A stretch of 64,000 nucleotides of DNA from Psococerastis gibbosa (taxonomy: Eukaryota; Arthropoda; Insecta; Psocodea; Psocidae). Within the stretch, counting starts at the first letter, position 1, and each line of letters opens with the position of its first letter. Both the position numbers and the translations under genes were made by a program. Under the pieces are notes generated by a model. It ran no database searches, was not told the origin of the DNA, and worked only from the letters and a program-made list of their open reading frames with translations. The stretch lies in assembly GCA_963971405.1 (NCBI GenBank), contig OZ020487.1, positions 37,111,039-37,175,038 on the forward strand, read 5' to 3'. Of the stretch, positions 10,401 through 21,200 are shown in pieces.

Positions 10401-13400
10401 GAAATGAATTTTGAATTAGAAAGGAATTTCAAGTCAACATTTATAGATTGTACATCATTTCAGTTGTTCAGGTTAAGTCTGCATTAATGCGCTACTTTCC
10501 GTTGACGTTCACAAGTACCTGTGATGTCTGAATTTTAATATTTTGGTGGTGTTTGTCATGCAAATCCTATTTTTAATTTAAAATGAAGAAGCATGTTTCA
10601 CACAACCAGTTTTTTTTAAATAGAATTACAGAGGAATTTCTTGTGGAGAAGAATCAGTTGTTTGAGCGTATTAAAGAAATGCTTGATGCCGATGAAGACG
10701 TGAGTGGAATGGCTCAACTATCAATTAATATGCAAGAAATTAATGAAACTTTTCAAAAGCTCTGCCTTCGCATTTGGCACATCTTGATGCAAAAAGAGCT
10801 GTACCTTTTCGAGGCCTTGGAGGTAATGTAATTGTAATTTTTGAAGGGCTTTTTATGGACCCAGGCCTACTTATAGTGGCTCATAGGTCCCTTGCCCAAT
10901 GCCGACGACCCCATGGATTTCGGACATTATTTGTATTGCCTCCGTGTGAATTTTTGGCCATTGGCAAACTGGTATACGTTCTCGATGTCAACCTGCACCG
11001 GCTTCAAGCGATAATGGACAAGCTGAGACAAGCTTACTATTGACGCAATGAAACAGGTGAAAGCATGACTTAACCAAGTACAGATACGAGTCGGCCTTGG
11101 AGGTAATTTCTTTATCTCGACCAGCCATTGTAATAAAATATCGATTTGCAAGCGTATGTCCAAACGTTCCGTCAACAGCTGCGGCTGACAACTAAGCCAC
11201 TGGTCGCGTTGTTACTAGGAGGGGGAATGAGAAGCGAAAGAACTATAGACATAAATGCACATCCCCCAGCCCGACCAGTTTTTACTGAGCCTCCGAGGTG
11301 CAATAATCGAAGTCTACGTAATGTAACTAAAAATGACGAGCATTTTTAGTGTTTGACGGATTACATTGTATTTTTTTGAATTAGACTGCTGGTCTATGAA
11401 CTTGCAAACTGCAAAATGTTTTGATGAAATGTTTGAAATTTCTAGAAAGTTAATACAACTTTCGAGAGGACTATGACGTTGCGCATAGATGAACTTATTG
11501 AAGCGTCACAAGCTAAATTCACTCAACTGAGGGCCCTGCAGACTTCATACCAAGAGGCAGTTTTGGAAACTTCCGAAGGGTAATATTTGTGCAATAATTT
11601 AAAGCCTTGCTGCAAAACAAACAAGGTGAACAAATCTATCGACGTGACGGCTCTCTGAAATGATTTTCGACAGCTTACGTTGAAATAACTTCTTTGATGT
11701 TTGTATATATACTTATGTTAATGTTGGGCCAATATACGTTCGGCTTGTTATTTCGCTTCACTTTTGGCAGATGTTTTCCCCTCTTCCCCAGTGCTTCTCT
11801 AATATCGAATTTCAAGTTCATATCAACCAATTCTTAACTGTCTATTTAATTGGTGGATACTTTGCTTGTCTCCTCCCGCCTCGCCAAGGTAATGCCGAAG
11901 TTGTTTTTTTTTTTTAAGGTTAATCGCATGCAAACAATTCAATGAATGTATCCGATTGACCTCTTCAGTCGCCTCACTAAGTTACCTAATAGGTACTTGT
12001 GTCGAGTTACGACACGTCTCCGATCGCATGGCGTGTAGAGACTCGCACAAGTACAAGCACGCTACCACCTGGCCATCGAAGTCGATGAAAGTGGCAGGAA
12101 TGAAGAGAAAAAAGGACATTAACTCCGCTCTATATTTAAAAATGAATTACGACTTGCCGGCTGTACCTAATTTTTCCAAGTGTTCAGGAATGTTTTGCAT
12201 AAATCATCATTGAGGGATTTCAATTTCACTAAATTCATCCATTTCGCTTGAGTGTTTCTCATCCCAATGTAGACCTGGTACACACGGAGGATTCTCTCAG
12301 TCGCGATTTGCCGACGTCTTTTCTATTGTAGGAATATAGAACCCACGGAGTCTACTTCAGGAGATTTCTATGATTTGGCACGTCTAACGCAGTGGCGGCT
12401 GGTGGGAATATAAATTGGTGAGGCACAGCATACAAAAATAAAATAAAAATTGGCAGAGCTGTGTGTTAAACTCGTTTAGAGGCAGGGTCTAGCGCGTGTC
12501 TCATCGGCTCATTATTGAGTTGGGGGCAGCGAATGTTTTTAGTATGCATCTTCACGCCGTTTGAGCTTTTTACAGCTCGAATTCGTGCCTGTGTTCTAGT
12601 AGCAATGGAGAGGCAGTCGGAAATGGTGCCTCCCTATAGTTATAGCTAGTTGTGAAGTTTTGGAGTTAGTTCAGCTCATGGTTCTTTTTCGCGGTATTTT
12701 TTAAGTTTTAATTGTCTCTTCTAGAATTAGCCTACATTTCCTAATTCAAAATACATTTTTTTAGTCGAATTATTTGGAAAATTAGGTGAGGCACTGTCTC
12801 AGTTGCCTCTAATGGCGAGCGCCACTGGTCTAACGGAAAGCCGTGCACTTTCTTACGGTCGGCTTCAATCCAGCTTCCGAAATCGACACGAAATCTTCTG
12901 CTAGTCCTATCCATGGGTAGAGTTGACAAGACGTTGGCAAATCGCGACTGCGAGGATCGTTCGTGTGTACCCGGTCTTTAGTTTTAAATGGTTGAAACCA
13001 GCTGGTCATAGCATATAAAGTCATAGCTATGTCCATTTTCAAATTTTATATCAAAACTTTCAATTTTTATTATTTTGACAATAAGCCTTAATTATCCCAG
13101 TAGGAAAATATAGTTTATTTGACTAATTTTAGAAATAAATATAGTAAGCCTATATAGTAGGCCTAGTACAATATTTGATTCGGAATATAGTAGTCTTCCC
13201 TCAGCAACCTAAGATCTCCCATCAGTTTTTGAATTTATTCCAGCCATTTTGCTGTCTCTCAGTTATTGTTTTGCTTTAGATACATGACGGCGTTCCTTCT
13301 ATTCAAGTCAAAATCCAAGGACCCGTATGCTGGCGTGTCCCCCAAATTGTTCGAGGTACGTTTCATTTTTATTTCTACCGCCCTTGGTCGCTCTTGATCA

Positions 13401-14960
13401 TTTTCTCCGTTCCTATGAATTTTCGGACAAATATTAACCATAATATCAGATAATTTGAAATTACTTACTGAATAAAGCCTGTAGCAGTAGCCTAGCACTG
13501 AGAAATACATAAAAAAAAGCTCGAAGCATTTGAGATTTGGTGCTATCGCCACATGTTATGACTACCTTGGCAAGACCATCATACCCATGGGGAGGTTCTA
13601 ACTAGAATAAGCGAAAGCAAAACTCTGGTTGCACCCATATTATACACAAGAAGAGCTCGCTGGATGGGTCATTTGCTACGACTCGAGAATTTCGTCAGTT
13701 GCATCACAGGAGGAATTATAGAAGGCGTCAACCGGCCTCGGCGCCCAAGAAAGGAATTTCTGCAGCAAGTGATAGAGGATGTAGGGGTCAATACATACGT
13801 GAAGCTGAAGAGGGCGTGCCAGGATAGAGGGGGTTGAGGCATCGATGCCACATGTTGCTGCCAACCAGCCAACTGGCTATAACTTGAAGAAGGGCACCAG
13901 CCCTTTCTGGTTGTTCCGTTTAGCGGTTCAGGGGCTAATGCAGCTTTTAACAAAATCATCTGCAAGTTCATACTATAGTATAACATCAGCTGTCACTCAA
14001 ATTGTGTAGTACAATAGTTTTCTATTTTTTTTTTTTCTTTTAGCTGATGCATGACCGGGAAATTCTTCTCATTGCTAATTCCTGCTCTCACGATGCTCAC
14101 ATTATGATCATAGACACTCGAGAAGATCAGCTAGTCTCCGCTGCTAGAGAGTGGCTACTTAGCTATGTTGCAAAACTCATGAGGTATGCTTTCATTATAA
14201 TTACCAAACCACACAATTCCCCGCCCCCCTCAAAAACATAGCACACCTTGATGTGTAAAATAATGAGAAACTGTTTTGGACGGTCCCTGGACATCCTCGT
14301 TGTTATATAGCAGTTTGCCGAACCACACTGGTTCACACATAGCCAACCCTACTCAACATCACACTATTGTATTACATTCAAAGCAAGCCCCAAGGGGCTT
14401 TGCGTTTTGAGTATAAAAAAAGCCTTCACGGCTGGAGTGAGATGATGAATGAGTAGACTCCGGGGTAATCTAGCAACTGAATCTCCGAGATGCAACCTTG
14501 GAAGCCGATCAAAGATGTTGACAAAACGTTTTAAAGCCCGATTTCTGATTGACCACGGCCTATTAGCCTGGAGTCTATTACTTCATCATTATGCTGCCAT
14601 TCATTGCAAAATTATGGCAGGCGAAAGAAAATAGAAAAGACGCTACAAGCCACTGTTTTTTTTACTACAAATCGTGGCTGGATATGTTAAGTAACTGGAT
14701 AATATGGTACATCCGATATTGATGAGTTGCTGTCTATGTGACTCCGTTGAAGAAAATGTTCACACCAACTCTTGATGTAGAAAAAAGCTTTCAATTCTCC
14801 ATTTTGTTTTTTTAGGTCCGAAATCGAAAGAAATCGTGGTCAGATCACTGAAATAAATCATTTTCTCGATTGCCAGCGAGACGAACTGCAAGCAACGATG
14901 ACATCATCCGGTTTACAAGCTCTACCCAGCGAAATTCAAGAAGCACTGCTCATAAATTAG
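7466..14960 (+). CDS. DRC3: Dynein regulatory complex subunit 3 (leucine-rich repeat protein, LRRC48-like), 5' exon not found
   Basis: Subunit of the nexin-dynein regulatory complex that links axonemal doublets and controls dynein in motile cilia and sperm flagella. Exons: 7466-7749, 8376-8548, 8901-9107, 10161-10301, 10624-10822, 11446-11579, 13280-13355, 14044-14183 and 14816-14960 (stop TAG). All junctions are GT-AG and in phase, giving about 499 codons. The first exon holds N-terminal leucine-rich repeats (ILKIENLW, LTTLQLSNNIIDVI, LRKLDLSFNKICKI, LELLSLYENRISLL). The second continues with LYLRRFKKLQSLNLAGNPV. The rest is acidic coiled coil, with SHDAHIMIIDTREDQLVS matching the conserved 'HD-HLLKIDNREDELV' block near the C-terminus. 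Human DRC3 is 523 residues; alignment puts the first exon found near residue 52, so about 50 N-terminal residues lie in an unseen upstream exon. The 3' end lies 260 bases from that of AGXT2. A SINE at 10828-11092 duplicated the donor of the fifth exon. Confidence 0.9.
8120..8260 (+). repeat. Local repeat, family Q, copy 1
   Basis: 'TTATGCATTAAAATGTAG', 'TTTCTTCTA', 'GAAATTTGACTTTATAC' and 'CTTCTAGTG' recur in the same order at 9415-9560 ('CATGCATCAAAATGTAG', 'GAAATTCGACTTTGTAC'). Both copies are in DRC3 introns. Divergence is high. Confidence 0.4.
9415..9560 (+). repeat. Local repeat, family Q, copy 2
   Basis: Second copy of the block described at 8120-8260, in the third intron found for DRC3. 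Confidence 0.4.
9751..10115 (+). repeat. Family E retroposon, copy 1
   Basis: Starts 'AGCCAACGGCCTTACCATG' and ends 'AAGCGGGCTTGGAAACAAC'. Landmarks shared by all copies are 'GCAGAGCATGTTTCAAA', 'GTGTGCACAGCG', 'GAGTCCTGGTCACCTCCG', 'TGGTTCGGAATCCACTATAA', 'GGAGGTCCACCCTGT' and 'CCCCGCCAGGCTGACAGGG'. Other copies are at 22014, 36945, 46390, 48065, 55594 and 57359. It ends 45 bases before the acceptor of the DRC3 exon at 10161. Confidence 0.85.
10813..11107 (-). mobile_element. Family A SINE-like insertion with 15-base target duplication
   Basis: The 15 bases GGCCTTGGAGGTAAT occur at 10813-10827 and again at 11093-11107, flanking a 265-base insert (10828-11092). The insert matches repeats at 31838-32080, 6098-6245, 37785-37960 and 48495-48600 ('GACCCAGGCC', 'ACTTATAGTGGCTCATAGG', 'CCATGGATTTCGGAC', 'GTTCTCGATGTCAACC'). 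On the minus strand it ends 'AAAAATTACAATTAC', which looks like a short A-rich retroposon tail. The duplicated target covers the end of a DRC3 exon and its GTAAT donor. Confidence 0.8.
11150..11210 (-). repeat. Possible Penelope-like element 3' fragment
   Basis: 'CCAAACGTTCCGTCAACAG' followed by 'CTGCGGCTGACAAC' resembles the 3' end of the Penelope-like element at about 41845-41885 ('CCAAACGTTTCGTCATCATC', 'TGCGGTCGACATC'). Short and diverged, so this is tentative. Confidence 0.3.
11905..12090 (-). mobile_element. Family B tRNA-derived SINE, copy 1
   Basis: Read on the minus strand it has a tRNA-like head with the anticodon-side 'GCGAGTCTC' and 'GTGTCGTAACTCGACAC' (box B-like), then a tail toward 'GATTAACCTTAAAA' at a T/A run at about 11907-11917. 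Related copies are at 15875-16060 (plus) and 34005-34180 (minus). It lies in the DRC3 intron after the exon ending at 11579. Confidence 0.65.
12271..12977. mobile_element. TIR element with nested hAT MITE
   Basis: The left end 'AGACCTGGTACACACGG' and the right end (reverse complement 'AGACCGGGTACACACGA') form terminal inverted repeats extending to 'CAGTCGCGATTTGCC', about 42 bases each. The interior is split by the 438-base hAT-type element at 12390-12827. Without that guest the host is about 260 bases, a MITE. A weaker relative is near 24430-24475 ('GGCAAATCAAGACTGCGA', 'TGTGTACCGGGCCT'). Confidence 0.75.
12390..12827. mobile_element. hAT-type MITE with 8-base target duplication
   Basis: Ends are CAGTGGCGGCTGGTG and (reverse complement) CAGTGGCGCTCGCCA. 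The 8-base sequence GTCTAACG lies directly on both sides (12382-12389 and 12828-12835). Eight-base duplications with CAGNGGCG termini are typical of hAT transposons. No transposase reading frame is present in its 438 bases, so it is non-autonomous. It sits inside the older TIR element 12271-12977. Confidence 0.85.
13560..13900 (+). mobile_element. LINE C-terminal relic with 3' UTR, family L
   Basis: Plus strand 13644-13838 encodes ARRARWMGHLLRLENF, IIEGVNRPRRPRKEFLQQV and TYVKLKRACQDRGG then stop. The pattern R-W-GH-LR, EG, RGRPR is the usual C-terminus of LINE reverse transcriptases. The downstream 'CCACATGTTGCTGCCAACC' is shared with 36534-36735, marking a common 3' end. Lies in the DRC3 intron after 13355. 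Confidence 0.7.
14246..14345 (+). repeat. Short LINE-tail-like repeat
   Basis: 'GTTTTGGACGGTCCCTGG' with 'CCTCGTTGT' and 'TAGCAGTTTGCC' recurs at 44112-44175 just after a LINE stop codon, so this is probably a LINE 3' untranslated fragment. It is in the last DRC3 intron. Confidence 0.45.
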
Positions 14961-15220
14961 GCACCTAAAGAATTATTAAATTTGTACGGTAAGTTTTTTA
15001 TTTCATGAAATTGATAATAATTGTCAAGTTAACCGGGGGCCATGTTCACCAAATTTTTTGACACATTAAGTTGATAGCATACATTCATTTGCATATTTTT
15101 CCTATTTATTCTCTTAATTATTTATTTACTTAATATGTGGTATAGCTTGTCGTTTGTCCATTAATTGTCCGAGTCGCTTCTTGAGATGCAATGGTGGTTC
15201 GCTGTGGCTTTCTTCTTATC

Positions 15221-18200
15221 TCAACTGGTGAAAAGCGTGTGCAGCGACTTCTCCAATATTCCCACGGTAAAGTCTGCGTCTTCTTTAGTAATACACATGG
15301 GAGGCTTAATCCGCAATACCTGAAAAAATTCAAAATTTAAACAAATAAACAAAATGTGTCAGCTATCTCGTTAGTTTTACCTATTAATTAATCGTCGGAA
15401 CCGTCGGATGGCATGCCTTGCGATGGCATAGGGTAAAACTTGGCAGCAGACAAATGTATCTGTAGGATCCAGTTGGTCAGAGTGCCCCCAGTAAGCAGGA
15501 AAACGGTCGTCTTTGGATAAGACCGTTTGCATGAGGTGGCTTATTCATGGTGTTATAAGACACATTGATGATGATAGGTGCAATATTTGTCTGACTATTT
15601 CCACCCCTTCTAGGAAACCCATCCTTTGAGAGCAAATTGTAGTACTCGCGCTTTTTGTACTATGCCACAGGAAATATCGATCGTAGAGCCGTCAAAAATA
15701 TTAGTTTTAGCAGAAATGCTCCTCTACATTTCAATGTATGACATGTGGCCTTCACTAACACCAATTGGCCACAGTTCTTTAAACTCCTTCCTCGGGACCA
15801 CCACACCAACCGTTTGTTGTACAAATCAAATTCAATAATTGTGGCGTATCTGTTTTCGAAAGAGGTAGATAGCATATCGGCTTCGGTGGCAAGGTGGTAG
15901 CGTCCTTATACTTGTCCGAGTCTCAACACACCATGCGATCGGAGGTGTGTCGCAACTCAACACGGGTGTTTACCTACAGAAACTACTGAAGTGGTCAATT
16001 GAAATTCGGATGCATGCATTAAGGTGTTTGTATGCGATTAACCTTAAAAAAAAAAACTGGCTGTTCTCCGCAAGGCATTATATCGTAATCTAGTTACATC
16101 ACAATATTCTACATAGACAATATGTCCACTTTTATACGCCTCGTGAATATCAACTCGCAGTCAATTTAACCTATGCTAAGAGGAAGTCACATACTTCTAG
16201 TATATAGTTCTACATAGGAGGGATGGGGACATTCGCTTCCCGCCAAAATATATGTTTTTTTGAATTTTTGGGGCCACTAGCCACGTCTCGTATGACCAGC
16301 CATTAAAAAAACGTGGCCACAACATTATAAGAATATTTTTGGAGCGCTCGTAAGTCCCGTGTCTCCTAAATAGAACTCGTCGAGCTAGGCTTGCTACTCA
16401 CATTTAGGTGATACCCTCCAATACCAATGAGTAGTCCGTTTTCGCGGCAGTTCTCCCATATTGCGCTGACGGTGTCAAAACCCAGCGGTGTTTTACTTTC
16501 CGGGTCGGTGACCATCTCGACGCCAATCATGAGTCCTTTGCCGCGCACATCGCCCACTATGGAGTATCGGTCTCGGAGAGATTCTAGCTTCTTCAGTAAG
16601 TAAGTCCCGACTTCCAACGAGTTTTCCTGCAGACGTTCCTCTTCTATCACCTGACACCCAAAAATAAGATGATTTTTATGACTGCTATTATTGCTATTCT
16701 ATTCCTGACTGTATAATACAAATCATTACCTATAGACGACTTTTGTAATCACGCGATATGGTCGATCCCGCAATCTGTTTGACTTTGTTAGAACTACTGC
16801 GTTGCGTAGTCGAGCCTCAAACCTCAAACTAATGGAACACTTGGATAGAAGTTGGATAAAAAGAGTAACTTAAGATTGCTGATGCTCAAAAGGCTTTTGT
16901 GGTTGGCCAAGATAAGATTGCCATTTCTATCACTGCTGATGGATCTTACTGACATTTCACGCTTTGCTGTTTGTGGCACCGGCTATGCAAGACTTCTGTC
17001 CATGCTTTGTTTTCTGTTTCTCTGTTTCAATATCTGCTTACCTTATACCTAATTATTTTTTCTGAATAATTTCGACGTTTTAAATAATTCCTCCTTCCAA
17101 GTTTGCATATGGATGGGTTGAAATCGGTTGATCTACTCCTAATTATTCTTACCTTTAAAACTTCATTTCCTACAGCCGAAGCTAACGGATTACCACTAAA
17201 TGTATTATAATGATTTGCTTTCTTTAGAACATCAGCTATTGCTGGGGTCGTAACTACAGCGCCGAGTGGAAACCCATTGCCAATCCCCTTTGCCATTGTT
17301 ACTATGTCGGGTACCTGAAATGAGACCGATATTCTCAAAAATTTAAAGTAGAGGCTGATGGGGACTTTGTAGAGGAGAATTGTAAGGGCTTTCATATCCC
17401 TTTCCAACGTTAACTGCCAAAGTTTTGCTGGTTTTTAAGCAAAGCGGTTGGTAGTATTTCTGCTATTACTATTGTTTGCTAGAAAATATGTTTAAAATGC
17501 CCACGGTGGACGAAATTTTTATGACGTTTGGGTGTTTTTGCTTTCTACAGTCTGACTAGAAATTAAAAATCACGAAGCTCTCGGTTATTTCGATGTCAGC
17601 AATGTACGTAGTCTGTATGCCTATTACTTCTGGAATAGAGTATAAACACAGTGCTTCACGGTTTTTTTTCCTGGTCAGACATTAGGTAGGCTTGTAGTTG
17701 TAGACATTATGATACATCATATACGAGTATTGGTATGACTATTACTTACAACTCCGTGGCCCTCAAATCCCCAAAAGTGCTCGCCTGTCCGTCCAAAACC
17801 GGTTTGCACTTCGTCGGCAATACAAACTCCACCATTTTTTCGAACATACTTATAAACTTTCTTCAGATATCCTTTTGGGTATTGAGTAACGCCTCCTACT
17901 CCCTGAAAATAGAGCCAATTATTTTCAAAACTTCTCCTTCCACTTTTAAGTTTTGAATGGCTTAGCCTCCTTGAAGACAATCCAAAATTTGTATTTTTTA
18001 TATTTTTATTATTGTTATCTAAATTTTATCGTCCTTCTGTTTCAAGCCAGACAGTGCATATTATTCTATCGGACTCAAAATAGGATTGGTATTGCGAAAA
18101 ATTCGACAGTAAGTAGGCGTATACCGATATCTTGAATAATAATAATACAGTTCTAGATCCATTTGTATAAAGCTTATAGATACTTATCAAGTTATTTAAC

Positions 18201-21200
18201 GTAAGAATGGTAACACTAACATTTTAACTTTTTCACGTGATAACGTCTAATAAATCGATGAGCGCTGGCTGGAAGACTGGGTGCATCGGTGCATCTACGA
18301 GTCGCTAACACCAATCACTAAGTCAGTAACGATTGACAACGATCTGCCGCCGCATCTTAGTAAATGTGGTTTTTGTGCAGATATAAAAGGCCTATATCAA
18401 TTTAAATTATACCCATGTCTTCGTCTATTCTTCCTCTTTCAGGCCATGCTATATTTGTTGTGATAGGGCAAGGGGTTCGACTTTGGGGGGTGGAAACGTG
18501 AGGAGGTGCGCCCAAATTTGGCCGGAATTTACCGATTTTCAGCGAAAATATGCCATTTCGGTCACGTTTTTGGGGGTGTTAATATCAATTTGAAAACTTC
18601 AAACTACTTTAGTTATTTTCCACCTTTCTTACTCTTTCCAGACATCTATTCAGTTTTACTATCCGTCTCTTCGTTCAGGCTCAGGTGAGTTGGTAAGCTA
18701 TCACTGTTTCGGCGGAAAACAGGTTCAAAGGGTACTTTTGAATTTACATGCATAGAGTAAAAACATTCCACAGCCTGCAATTTTCAACCGAAATTAATTT
18801 TTAATGTCTCATTAGAAGCAGTATGAATTCAGATTTCAAACTTGTATAAATACATATTTTCAAATTCACCTCTTCACCCTTTAAACACGAGTAGAACACA
18901 AAATTACGCATTTCCAGCAATCCCATTTGAATTGCATGGGCGGGTTTAAAGCAATTTTTTGGGCTGATGTGGAAGGCCTATCTTAATATAAATTATACCC
19001 ATGTCTTCGTCTATTCTTCCTCTTTCATGCCATGCTATATTTGTGGTGATCAAGCAAGGTTTTTGGCTTTGGGGTGTGAAACGTCAGGGGTGCGCACGAT
19101 TTTCAACAAAAATAGGCCTCTTTTGGCCGCGTTATTATCTGCCTATTTATAAAAATTCAAACTACTTAAGAGCTTTTACGGGCTTTTCCACATTTCTTTC
19201 TCTTTCCAGCCATATATTATTTAAGTTAATTAGTTAATTAAGTTTAAGTTAATTTAGGCGTTATCACGCTTAACTATCGTCCTTAAACCGACTTTACAGC
19301 CTACTTACAGACAACTAATTTTTAATGCTTCATATTAGTGACATTATCAGTCATTTATAGGTATATTATAAATATGCATATATATATTTATAACCAAAGC
19401 TTCCCAGCACTTGAATCTCTTTTAAGAATATGTAATTTTCAACTCCCTCCCCCCCCCCCTCCCCTTCCAATAAGATTCCATTCATTCATTTACTTATTTC
19501 AATTCTTTTCAATATTAAACTAATCAGCATCAAGGACAATTTTATTGAGTGCACTGTGAACTTTTAGAAAATAAGCAACTAACCTAACCTAACGTAATCT
19601 TTAATTATTTTTTTTTTTTTTTTAACTAACTTTATTTTTAAGCTTGACTAACATCCCTTTAACTAGCCACGCACGGCAATACCTATGTATACCTATGTAT
19701 CACTATGTAATGTTTATGGGACTGAATAAATATAATAATAATAATAATATTAATAATAATAATAATATATTTTTTAATTAATAATTTTTATTGTTGTTGT
19801 TTTTGTATTTATACACAAAAGGCGAAACGCCGTGTGCTATAATAAAAAAAATACATTGTAATATTATACACAATATATATAGTATATGTGTGCAGAATTT
19901 CATGTACTAGATACTAGTCGTATGCTCTGCGCTTTAACTAGGACTTTGGATTACCTTTATTACTGAGGAGGGAGAATGAACTGAAAACGGGGATGTTCTG
20001 CTGAGGCCTATGTCTATTATAAATACCCGCCAGCGCTACCACTACTAATGTACTAAGCCCGCCTGTAAAAAAAATTAAACAACTTCTGTATACTGCTTAA
20101 CACAAATTAAATTGGTTCATGATATTAGTGTATATTTATATATATTATATTATATAGTATATTTGTATTTACGCTTTTGGGCTGAAATGCCTACCTGTAT
20201 TGATTCAGCAATGAATCCAGCTACATTGCCCTTGGGTGTACTGTACTTAATTATTTCTTCTACGTCTTCAAAGTACTGATTTCCCGCTTTGCATTCTCCT
20301 GTTGAACAGTCGCATTTTCGGTTCGCTTGCACCGGGCTATCTCGGCAGTTTTTTCCTCCAAACCTACCTTTGTAAACGTCCGGATTCAAGGCCTAGTAAG
20401 AAATAAAAAAAATATATACAGTTCCTGTAATAAATTATAAACTGAGAATTTTTTTATTTATTTTTATTAATTTTAGGGCGCGAGGCCACGCTTGTGGCAT
20501 ATGCGCCAAGACTCTAAGTTGTCTTAGTAGTTATATCGCTTTTAGAAGCTCTGTGTGGTGGAGAAAGGCTGAAAGTGAGACGACATTACTAACGTCGTCT
20601 CCCAGGATTAGAGAGAGAGTTGATTGTATGTTGTACATTGCACGGGCTGTTTGATAGTTGGGGCAATCTGCAAGTATGTGTTCAACAGTAAGTGAACAGT
20701 AAGTAAACTGAGAATATTGTACTGTACATTCAGCGCAGAGACGACGTTTAAAATTTAATGAGACTTCCACTCTTCAAACCGGGGTCTGTAGACTGTTTTG
20801 TCAATCTAAAGCCAGTGTTTCGGACGAATCAAATCCGGGGCACATGATAAGTTTTTCTCATGCTCGGGAATATAAATCGGGATTAATTGCTTTTGGAAAA
20901 GACCGGAGACGTTTGAACGAATGAAATCCGAACCTGAAGTCAAATGACAGACTATTTGAAGAGCTTTCATTTGAAGTGCAATAGTCATATGCTTACTAAT
21001 TTTTAAAATTTTGATACCTGTTGCGCGTATGTTAAAAGTCAGGTTTACGAAAAAATTCTAATTTACGGTAGGTCTAGCACAATTACTCATAATTCCATGA
21101 AGAATATCCACAGCAAATCACAACCTAAACGATCATGTTTGTGCAGATTGTACGTGAACCTTAGGGTTAAGGTTCACAGCTTAATATTAAATTATTAAAG

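Noticed and set aside
12741..13042. Minus-strand open frames with RS/DFGSW-like residues
   Set aside because: They lie wholly inside the TIR element and its hAT guest and have no transposase motif.
13259..13552. Minus-strand 97-codon open frame
   Set aside because: It is the shadow of the plus-strand DRC3 exon 13280-13355, which has matching splice sites and phase.
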